38,799 bases of DNA. It comes from Clostridia bacterium. Its GTDB lineage: Bacteria > Bacillota > Clostridia > TANB77 > CAG-508. The stretch covers positions 1 to 38,799 of the forward strand of contig JAFRDD010000152.1 in assembly GCA_017404025.1 (NCBI GenBank), written 5' to 3'. The notes below the pieces were generated by a model. It saw only the letters and a program-made list of their open reading frames with translations, searched no databases and was not told the DNA's origin. Shown here in pieces: positions 32,701 to 38,403 of this stretch; positions within the stretch are counted from its first letter, which is position 1; each line of letters begins with the position of its first letter. The position numbers were made by a program, and so were the translations under genes.

Positions 32701-32836
32701 ACTTGCTATAATTTCTATTCCGGATAAGTTTAAAGAATATGAAAAGGGATATTATTCATTATCAATTGAATACTGCATTGATGATTATGCTATGCATATT
32801 TATACAAATAACACTCAATTTAGAATTGACGATTAA
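29756..32836 (+). CDS. Large baseplate-wedge-like virion protein
   Basis: This 1,026-aa protein is similar in size to T4 baseplate wedge gp7 (1,032 aa). It is beta-rich at the start, then has a helical block (residues about 320-400) with YKSAIDALKWFEWGDKLSIS, a pattern I associate with phage baseplate proteins, where ALKWFGWGDxL is recurrent. Beta-rich, Asn/Asp/Tyr-rich modules follow, with few Cys and no catalytic motif. It has its own late-type promoter candidate and is followed by a small basic protein and the capsid-targeting cassette. The wedge assignment is inference from length, pattern and place. Confidence 0.55.
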   Translation: MNFIDRTGHIFTLKHYDEYPIGYEYEETPYVFWFDSERGSKLSVNNYYFKPIRIATKVSKGDSVNIDIKIENSNKFYLVDSDIIENKLLSVNTINDSISLFENDVTSCQHIQYTENIIFTDNKFSGFKGCLVDDSDENPNMIGTETYYVNSFSGTEYENIEVFTKEQLENGIYFVDNDGEYKPITDDTPDDTLFGKVQIASIEKYIKVERRTREVIVTSENSSSVTNVHPQENLYLINTFYAVVCSNEQGVWSTNILININDEWCPITVSAEIIDEQEELIINGINMGIKFPKEIVQAIYSGNYNVSIADEKTYYLKMKEYLMNYMQLKGDMGNYKSAIDALKWFEWGDKLSISRLMRNDNRIQRQYVKDFFDLINDNLYSYCLFKDTALLSIGMNLTEDGEPELQIQGQAKGFIGEGKPVIKNLFDSLKEVRYDEEEYGYVRGYFDFTFNDLGLKLAALKYYYEKYFLPLYIRIHNIYMNYHVYANDIKLINKTMNGITAKPVFITNETTITENIINEDDTVSEHVLDVSINNWYDIVYFNRYYKKDDLKPYITYDIEGNPIEYNLLYIDSNYNEFSNYTKDFVESSEDIFYEVNETCLKVPIYLPHEAGSSEYYDVTLILSRYINSNNDSIITENDSNLYTLINERFTFIQTDDNQYQGIVLYPRLINETVKNNFDAMYWLNNKFRIDLIVNNKPYELVFIAKMPEFNIEMGTLQYKYDDTFRQISEISEDKIKFNASMYLPNLVNVNNIDFDEEIIQMSNNIIDYINVNYKEKVKFLNKKYLNACHLLDLTDTRGNIIPFNPTIDEEHMQDAWNKNSETNMFELHLNINKNQNLELYRNFFNDDGTYKFDEEILNINKNKYDLYLMHDWTQWYVVLISKQPVDYSSEKEKKFKFNDGTKKIKIGNYLLTYNRSDRKFLINRYLYVPSEGINHFKKDDVIVASLKNNDKLCFKLSAGSKWNIIPLSLKMQNVNPVHSSSELAIISIPDKFKEYEKGYYSLSIEYCIDDYAMHIYTNNTQFRIDD

Positions 32837-32841
32837 ATAAG

Positions 32842-32852
32842 ATTATTTTTAA
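32842..32852 (+). promoter_or_regulatory. ATTATTTTTAA motif upstream of the small basic gene
   Basis: GATTATTTTTAACTAAAATAA lies 22 bases before the ATG at 32874, the third copy of this element before virion-region genes. Confidence 0.35.
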
Positions 32853-32873
32853 CTAAAATAAGTTTATAGAAAA

Positions 32874-33017
32874 ATGGCAAGAGTGCAGGTACAAAGTACA
32901 TCATCAGGACATGATGTAAGAAAACACAAAAGACCAGGTGTACATTCAAAATGTAGAAGTTCAAAAAATAAGAACAGTAAGCATTATGTAAAACCTTATA
33001 GAGGACAAGGAAAATAA
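32874..33017 (+). CDS. Small highly basic protein (47 aa)
   Basis: The product begins MARVQVQSTSSGHDVRKHKR and continues PGVHSKCRSSKNKNSKHYVK, ending PYRGQGK. I recall this K-R-P-G-x-H-x-K ... Y-R-G-Q-G composition in many Bacteroidota and crAss-like phages, near structural genes. It would be expected to bind nucleic acid or negatively charged protein, possibly in the head, but its role is not established. It is the first gene of the unit that continues into the capsid-targeting cassette. Confidence 0.7.
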   Translation: MARVQVQSTSSGHDVRKHKRPGVHSKCRSSKNKNSKHYVKPYRGQGK

Positions 33018-33035
33018 AATAATATAATATAGTTT

Positions 33036-33236
33036 ATGAAAGAGTTAAAAGAATACTTAAATCCAGTAAATGAAGGATGGACAGGTGCTGAAGGAAATAA
33101 AGCATATGATGAAATTCTTTCTGTTTGGGAAAATATGAAACAAGAAGATATTCTTCAACTTATTTGGAATTATTTCTCAGTAGACCAATTGAAGAATCTT
33201 TATAAATGGATGAAAGACGATGATTATCTTGATTAA
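33036..33236 (+). CDS. Small capsid-targeting-like protein (66 aa)
   Basis: MKELKEYLNPVNEGWTGAEG has the leader form MKxLKEYL and a later V-N-E site. The rest is a helical bundle of acidic and aromatic residues (DILQLIWNYFSVDQLKNLYKWMKD). It starts the 33-35 kb cassette of five tightly packed genes. The cleavage site is less typical than in the YIxE members. Confidence 0.55.
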   Translation: MKELKEYLNPVNEGWTGAEGNKAYDEILSVWENMKQEDILQLIWNYFSVDQLKNLYKWMKDDDYLD

Positions 33237-33239
33237 GTT

Positions 33240-33431
33240 ATGATTAATATTTTTGAAAAATTACATACATTAACAGAATCATTAAATAAGCCTAATAAAA
33301 ATTATTGGGAGAATAATGATGTTGCTTGGGATAAACAAGCTAAAGCACCAAATGGAGAAACTTTTAATGAACAAGCAATGTATGAATCAATAAGACAAAG
33401 TGACATAAAAAGATTACTTAAGTTCGGATGA
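33240..33431 (+). CDS. Small capsid-targeting-like protein (63 aa)
   Basis: MINIFEKLHTLTESLNKPNK resembles the second half of the shared leader (FEKLHLN) but lacks the first MKxLxEY part, so it may be a shortened form. The body is charged and short (WDKQAKAPNGETFNEQAMYE). It overlaps the next gene by 4 bases (ATGA). Membership in the targeted group is tentative. Confidence 0.5.
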   Translation: MINIFEKLHTLTESLNKPNKNYWENNDVAWDKQAKAPNGETFNEQAMYESIRQSDIKRLLKFG

Positions 33432-33967
33432 AAACTATAAAAGAATTATTTTTTGAGAAGCTTCATTTGAATGCTGACATTAATAAAAATGATGAAAAGA
33501 AAGAAACAAAATTCAATACTCCAAAAGAAGTAGCAGATTTCATACATGACTGTATTCCTGGTTCTAAAGTTAAACAAGTTTTAGATCATGGATATTCATC
33601 AGCATCATTTAAAAACTGGGGAGACCACGGCGCATATGCATATTGTAAAGATGTATATATGGTTGAAATGCCAGATGGAAAATATAAGATAAGAATTGGT
33701 TTATGCACAGGCACCAATAAGATTTATGATAGACGTGAAGGTACTGGAACAAGAGGTGAATACATTTCTGGAATTAATAAAGGAGATATTTGTTTCAATA
33801 CTGGATGCAAAAGAAAACAAATATCAGGTAAAGAAGCATTTAAATGGGAGTCAGATGCATTAACGGGATATGAACCTGGAACAGACCTTCTTAGATATAT
33901 TGAAATTGGTTATACTGGTAATAACTTAAAAAGAATATTCAAAGAATATAAAATAATTGATGAATAA
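33428..33967 (+). CDS. Capsid-targeting-type protein (179 aa)
   Basis: The protein starts MKTIKELFFEKLHLNADINK, a clear shared leader with an F-F-E site. The mature part is an alpha/beta domain (FNTPKEVADFIHDCIPGSK, GYSSASFKNWGDHGAYAYCK, YKIRIGLCTGTNKIYDR) with conserved-looking Gly/Asp/Asn turns. It is unrecognised and has the feel of a small enzyme or binding domain. Overlap with its neighbours indicates one operon. An activity delivered into the host is the working idea. Confidence 0.65.
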   Translation: MKTIKELFFEKLHLNADINKNDEKKETKFNTPKEVADFIHDCIPGSKVKQVLDHGYSSASFKNWGDHGAYAYCKDVYMVEMPDGKYKIRIGLCTGTNKIYDRREGTGTRGEYISGINKGDICFNTGCKRKQISGKEAFKWESDALTGYEPGTDLLRYIEIGYTGNNLKRIFKEYKIIDE

Positions 33968-33970
33968 CAT

Positions 33971-34393
33971 ATGAAACATCTTAACCAATATATTAAAGAA
34001 GCTTTAGTTGAAGTAAATGGATTTTGTATTCTTAAACCAGAATTTCTTGAACATGAATATGATTTTGATAATATGCTAAAGAATAATGGTTGGATAGTTG
34101 TACAGAAAGTAAAGAAAGTATTATCAATACCTGAAGCCCAAGAGCTTTATATATCTAAGAAAGATGAAAAGTATTATGAAGACCTTTGCAACTACATGGC
34201 TTCAGGTGAATCTATTTCATATATGTGTTATAAAGACTGTAAAGACCCAATAAAAGATATGGAATCTCTTAAAAATAAAGTACGTAAATCTTGGGGTAAA
34301 GATGATATGAAAAATGCTATGCATTCTTCAGATAGCATTGAAAATGTAAATAGAGAATATAAGTTAATATTACAGAATATATCTTACGAATAA
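33971..34393 (+). CDS. Nucleoside diphosphate kinase with capsid-targeting-type leader
   Basis: This 140-aa protein carries the leader MKHLNQYIKEALVEVNG fused to an NDP kinase. NDP kinases move the gamma phosphate between nucleoside triphosphates through a phospho-histidine. Visible landmarks are ILKPEF (Lys22), Tyr60, a YMASGESISYM segment, VRKSW (Arg105) and NAMHSSDS with the active His118. The NxxH(G/S)SD signature is nearly perfect and the length is normal. Arg of the usual GRN motif is Lys here. I infer that it is packaged in the capsid, to supply dNTPs or act early after injection. T4 relies on the host NDP kinase, so a packaged one would be new to me. Confidence 0.75.
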   Translation: MKHLNQYIKEALVEVNGFCILKPEFLEHEYDFDNMLKNNGWIVVQKVKKVLSIPEAQELYISKKDEKYYEDLCNYMASGESISYMCYKDCKDPIKDMESLKNKVRKSWGKDDMKNAMHSSDSIENVNREYKLILQNISYE

Positions 34394-34410
34394 AATATAA
34401 ATTATATGAT

Positions 34411-35118
34411 ATGAAAAAATTAGTTGAATACATTAATGAGGCTTTAGAAAAAGTTAATTTATTAAAGCCAGGTGCTAAGAATGCACAAGAAGCTATTTCA
34501 TTGATTGATGCAATTAGAGATTATCTTAAAGGGTTAAATGAACAGTTTTCATTAACCAATAAACAAGATGCTATTAAATTATTCAATGGATTTAAGAAAG
34601 ATAGACCTATTACAGTATTAATTAATAAGTATAGAGATATTCTTTCAAAATTTGATATTGATACTCCTGATAAGTTTGTTAAATTCTTATTTAATAATGC
34701 ACAAGCATTGCTTGATAAAGATGGAAAATATAAGTGGGAAGGATTGATGCCAAATATTTTACAGTTTAATCCAAGCAAACTTGAAAGTGATTGGAAATCA
34801 TGGAGAAATTCTGATGATTATGTAAAAGGTCATAAATGGGATGATGATGATTATGACCCAGATACAATTGAAAGAGAAATTGTTATTTATGATAGAAGAG
34901 ATGGTAAAAATCCAGAAACAACTATTGTATTCCCATTCAAAGGTATGCGTGGAAAAAAGACAGATAAACAAGTAAATATGTTAAGAGTTGAATGGTGTCA
35001 TATGTGTGGATATAAAACACAAGATAAATATTATGATGCATATCCAAAATTAAAGGATAATTATGAAAAGGATGGTCCTGCTAAATATGATGAACCATTT
35101 GATTTTGATGATATTTAA
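34411..35118 (+). CDS. Capsid-targeting-type protein (235 aa)
   Basis: MKKLVEYINEALEKVNLLKP is the closest match to the T4 internal-protein leader, with an I-N-E site followed by Ala. The N-terminal 130 residues are helical (AISLIDAIRDYLKGLNEQFS, DKFVKFLFNNAQALLDKDGK). The C-terminal part is acidic and beta-like (DDDDYDPDTIEREIVIYDRR) with WCHMCG near residue 197. It is unrecognised. It is the last gene of the 33-35 kb cassette and is closed by a strong terminator. Confidence 0.65.
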   Translation: MKKLVEYINEALEKVNLLKPGAKNAQEAISLIDAIRDYLKGLNEQFSLTNKQDAIKLFNGFKKDRPITVLINKYRDILSKFDIDTPDKFVKFLFNNAQALLDKDGKYKWEGLMPNILQFNPSKLESDWKSWRNSDDYVKGHKWDDDDYDPDTIEREIVIYDRRDGKNPETTIVFPFKGMRGKKTDKQVNMLRVEWCHMCGYKTQDKYYDAYPKLKDNYEKDGPAKYDEPFDFDDI

Positions 35119-35140
35119 TTGATTAATAAATATTTAAGAA

Positions 35141-35170
35141 AATGAGAAATTCTTTGAATTTCTCATTTTT
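35141..35170 (+). terminator. Rho-independent terminator closing the cassette
   Basis: TGAGAAATTC pairs with GAATTTCTCA (35141-35167 region) and is followed by TTTTTG. It ends the unit running from the small basic protein. Confidence 0.85.
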
Positions 35171-35205
35171 GTTTCTATTTTTAATTGTAAACAACAACAA
35201 ACGTT

Positions 35206-35637
35206 ATGAAAAAGTTAACAGTTAGTCAGAAAATGTCCGAAAAGTTTTCCAAACTTGTTAGGAAAATCTACTGCGACTATCGTACTGCTCATGGTAACTA
35301 TACTCACAGAAGTCAGGTTTATGTAATTGGCAATTCTAAATGGAACCAGGACGGTGTAGTTTTTGGTCCAATGAAAATGACCAAACATTCTATTTTTATT
35401 CTCACTGAAGTTGATGAAGCAAGCAATCTTGTCGCAACATATATTGTTCCTACTTGGTATATTCAAAAGGTTGTAAAGTGGTTCCAGGCTCAATACACTT
35501 CTGAGATCAAACTCCAGGAAGATGTAATCGTGCAAAACAAACAAGTTTGGCTTTGTAAAGTCAATTATCAAGATGTTATGAAATATGAAGACAAACTCCT
35601 TCTTGAGCTTGTCAATAAAGAACGTGAAAATATTTAA
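35206..35637 (+). CDS. Unknown 143-aa protein before the lysozyme
   Basis: MKKLTVSQKMSEKFSKLVRK opens a basic protein with a beta-rich centre (HSIFILTEVDEASNLVATYI) and a helical end. It has an A/C-rich leader (GTAAACAACAACAAACGTT) and C/G-richer codons than the preceding cassette, as in the Ro60 and YodL genes. It lies 15 bases upstream of the lysozyme and is probably co-transcribed. Function unknown. Confidence 0.55.
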   Translation: MKKLTVSQKMSEKFSKLVRKIYCDYRTAHGNYTHRSQVYVIGNSKWNQDGVVFGPMKMTKHSIFILTEVDEASNLVATYIVPTWYIQKVVKWFQAQYTSEIKLQEDVIVQNKQVWLCKVNYQDVMKYEDKLLLELVNKERENI

Positions 35638-35652
35638 ACAAAACAAACAGAA

Positions 35653-36174
35653 ATGAAAAAAATTATTACAATTATTGCTTGCATGCTGATGTGCATTGCA
35701 ACATTTGGAAAAAGTTATTCCATTTCCGATAAGGGGATTGAGTTTATCAAACAATATGAAAAATGCGTACTTACTGCATATGCAGATGCGGGCGGTTGGA
35801 CAATCGGTTATGGACATCACGGTGCTGATGTTTATGAAGGAATGAAAATTACGAAGGCAGAAGCTGACCGATTGCTCAGAGAAGACATTAAGAAATTTGA
35901 AAAGTCAGTTAACCGTTTGCTTGATGCTCTCCCCTATGAATATGAATTTTCCCAGGGATTTATTGATGGATTTTTCTCATTCGTTTACAATTGTGGTGAA
36001 GGTGGAGCTAAGAAATCTCTGTTTTATGAAAGGTTGATGAAATGCCGAGTTAAAAATGGTGTAATGAATGAATCTGATTTTAATTTCACTGTTGCTGCAA
36101 TTAAGGAATCTAAAATTTCTCAACCAGGACATGTAAAACGCCGTTATGCTGAACATAAAATGATGCTATCATAA
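35653..36174 (+). CDS. GH24 lysozyme with signal peptide
   Basis: This 173-aa muramidase has a signal peptide (MKKIITIIACMLMCIATFGK, cleaved near 20-21). The catalytic region follows: FIKQYEKCVLTAYAD with Glu36 and Asp45, and GGWTIGYGHH with Thr50, the E/D/T triad of T4-type lysozymes (E36-D45 spacing 9, as in T4). The signal suggests export to the periplasm, so lysis may not need a holin for this enzyme. The second lysin is the amidase at 7259. Confidence 0.85.
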   Translation: MKKIITIIACMLMCIATFGKSYSISDKGIEFIKQYEKCVLTAYADAGGWTIGYGHHGADVYEGMKITKAEADRLLREDIKKFEKSVNRLLDALPYEYEFSQGFIDGFFSFVYNCGEGGAKKSLFYERLMKCRVKNGVMNESDFNFTVAAIKESKISQPGHVKRRYAEHKMMLS

Positions 36175-36195
36175 TATTGTTTATTTAATTACAAG

Positions 36196-36230
36196 AAAGG
36201 GACTGCAAATGATTGCGGTCCTTTATTTTT
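36196..36230 (+). terminator. Rho-independent terminator after the lysozyme
   Basis: AAAGGGACTGCAA pairs with TTGCGGTCCTTT (one bulged G, one G-U pair), followed by ATTTTTAT. The tail joins the late-type element of the next gene. Confidence 0.85.
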
Positions 36231-36239
36231 ATATATAAT
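36223..36239 (+). promoter_or_regulatory. Late-type promoter candidate for the 698-aa gene
   Basis: TTATTTTTATATATAAT is identical to the element at 29724 and ends 19 bases before the ATG at 36259; its first part is the tail of the terminator. Confidence 0.45.
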
Positions 36240-36258
36240 AAAATGACTTCTTTATAGG

Positions 36259-38355
36259 ATGGCAATATTTGCAGCAATAGGTAATGCATTCAGGGATGGT
36301 TGGAATAGAAATGCTAATAAATCTAAAACAGAAAATGGATTAGCTTCATTTCAAGCAAATGATTATCATTTTAGTCATCGTCCAATTGGTGATAAAGAAG
36401 AAATATCAAGAAATTATTTGAACAATATTCCATTTGTTTCATTTACTTTACCAGGCAGACATGATAAGAATAATTTAAACAATAATGGTGAAACATTATC
36501 TCAAAATTCTGCCCCTTATGATATTAATGCAAACAAAGAAAAATATGTTGAAAATAATTTTAAAATTCCTTATGATGTTCTTAAACAAGTATCAAGACAT
36601 TATAAATTTGTTTATGACAACACAGCAACTATAATAACTGATTATGGTTTATTAGAAAAAGGTAATGAAGGCAAAAGTGGTGCTGATTTAGAAGTAACTG
36701 CTGAGGCAATTGAAATGCCTGTTGTTCCATCATTATTTAATCCATTATATGGACTTAATGTTATTGGCATAACTGGAAATACTCCAATACTTAATTCAGA
36801 TAAGCAAGGAAACGGAAATGCTAATGTTGATATGGATTGGGATAAAGGAAACAATGTTCATTATGAATTAAATTATCAATCAAAATATGATGATGTTTCT
36901 GATTGTTCAATAAAGAAACTTGTTGAACTTTCTGAGAAAGGACAGATGGGTCGTGCTATGTATAAATATGCTGACTTTATGTATTGTAAGAATCTTGGAA
37001 AGATTGCAAACAACAGACTTATTACTTTAAGAAGATTCCCAGTTCCTATTGGAGATGATATTTGGAATATTGCACAATATAGTAGTGATGGACAAGCATC
37101 AGGAACACCTGGCGGCGCAGATATTCCTGTTGATACTGGTAGATTAGTAACTTGGCTTGATGATACTAATAAGATTGAAGATATTCTTAAATATGATTAT
37201 AAAGAAGGCTGGGAAGAGAAAGAAGGTAAATTCCAAGAAGTAAATTCAGAAGAAGATTCAGCAGATAGAGGTATTCTTGGTTCAATTGTAAATCTTGCAA
37301 ATCCTACATATAGACAATGGGTAGGGGGCGGATTTGCTGGCGGTGCTAATGGAATACTTAATAGATTCCAAGCATTAACTGGAAATTTTGCATTTAAAGC
37401 AAGTGGTTCTAATCAAAGACATGACATATTTACAATGTATGATCAAAATAGAGTATATGAACCAAAAGGAACTATTAGACAGACACATTTATATACTGGT
37501 AAACTTGAATTTAATCAGTCTTTCTCATTAACATTTGACTATGAATTAAGAGCATATGAAAATATAAATCCTCGTACAGCATTTCTTGATTTATTAAATA
37601 ACATACAGCAAGTAACATATAGAACTGGTAAATGGTGGGGTGGACAAGTGTGGTTTGCTGGTGCTCCTGGAAATAGACAAGGGTGGAATACAGCAAATGC
37701 ATTTATTGATAATGCTTTTGATAGACTGTCAGATACATTCAAAATGATACTGACTGGAGATTTGAATTTTGGAGATTTTCTTGGAGGACTTGCAAATAAT
37801 GCTGCTAAGTTTATTTCATCTGGTTTAAATGAAGGTGCAAAACTTCTTAATGATAAAACAGCAAGAAAAGAAGCTGGTGAAAGTTTAGTTAAGCACATGG
37901 AAAACTTAAATGTTGGACCAATGCTTAAAGGTATGCTTAAGAATAGTTTAGGTCGTCCAGCATTATATTGTACAAATTCTATTCTTAGTGGCGAACCTGT
38001 TGGATTATGGCATCTTACAGTTGGAAATCCAAGAAATCCTATAATGTCAATGGGTAATCTTATTATTGAAAATACAACAGTTCAACATTATGGACCATTA
38101 GGAATTGATGATTTCCCTACAGGATTGAAAGTTACAGTAAATCTTAAACATGCTAAGCCAAGAGATATGATAGAAATTGGTAAAATGTATACCAAAGGTA
38201 CTATGGGTCTTGCTGTTCCACTTGGAAGAAGTAAGATGTCTAACTTCCATAAAGTATCTAATACTATTAATATTGATGCATTAAGATATAGTACATCTTG
38301 GGCAAGTCCAGTTCCCTCATATACTAACGGAATTAGAGAAACTGAAAGTAAATAA
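36259..38355 (+). CDS. Large virion protein, baseplate or tail (698 aa)
   Basis: This protein has no enzyme motif. The second half contains PVGLWHLTVGNPRNPIMSMG then NLIIENTTVQHYGPLG and a FPTGLKVTVNLKHAKPRD segment. This W-H-L-T-x-G-N-P ... G-N-L pattern I associate with baseplate or tube-end proteins of large contractile-tail phages. The first half is Asn/Gly-rich. A short low-complexity helical region (residues about 500-560, GLNEGAKLLNDKTARKEAGE) lies between. It has its own late-type promoter candidate. Assignment to the tail is by pattern only. Confidence 0.5.
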   Translation: MAIFAAIGNAFRDGWNRNANKSKTENGLASFQANDYHFSHRPIGDKEEISRNYLNNIPFVSFTLPGRHDKNNLNNNGETLSQNSAPYDINANKEKYVENNFKIPYDVLKQVSRHYKFVYDNTATIITDYGLLEKGNEGKSGADLEVTAEAIEMPVVPSLFNPLYGLNVIGITGNTPILNSDKQGNGNANVDMDWDKGNNVHYELNYQSKYDDVSDCSIKKLVELSEKGQMGRAMYKYADFMYCKNLGKIANNRLITLRRFPVPIGDDIWNIAQYSSDGQASGTPGGADIPVDTGRLVTWLDDTNKIEDILKYDYKEGWEEKEGKFQEVNSEEDSADRGILGSIVNLANPTYRQWVGGGFAGGANGILNRFQALTGNFAFKASGSNQRHDIFTMYDQNRVYEPKGTIRQTHLYTGKLEFNQSFSLTFDYELRAYENINPRTAFLDLLNNIQQVTYRTGKWWGGQVWFAGAPGNRQGWNTANAFIDNAFDRLSDTFKMILTGDLNFGDFLGGLANNAAKFISSGLNEGAKLLNDKTARKEAGESLVKHMENLNVGPMLKGMLKNSLGRPALYCTNSILSGEPVGLWHLTVGNPRNPIMSMGNLIIENTTVQHYGPLGIDDFPTGLKVTVNLKHAKPRDMIEIGKMYTKGTMGLAVPLGRSKMSNFHKVSNTINIDALRYSTSWASPVPSYTNGIRETESK

Positions 38356-38370
38356 ATATGATAGACATTA

Positions 38371-38378
38371 CTATATTA
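38371..38378 (+). promoter_or_regulatory. CTATATTA promoter candidate for the kinase
   Basis: ACTATATTATATATAAC lies 25 bases before the ATG chosen at 38404. A second, earlier ATG at 38392 would leave only 13. Confidence 0.5.
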
Positions 38379-38403
38379 TATATAACAATATATGCATATA
38401 GTA

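Noticed and set aside
35215..35820. 201-codon minus-strand ORF
   Set aside because: Antisense to the 143-aa gene and the lysozyme start; both plus-strand genes have better support.
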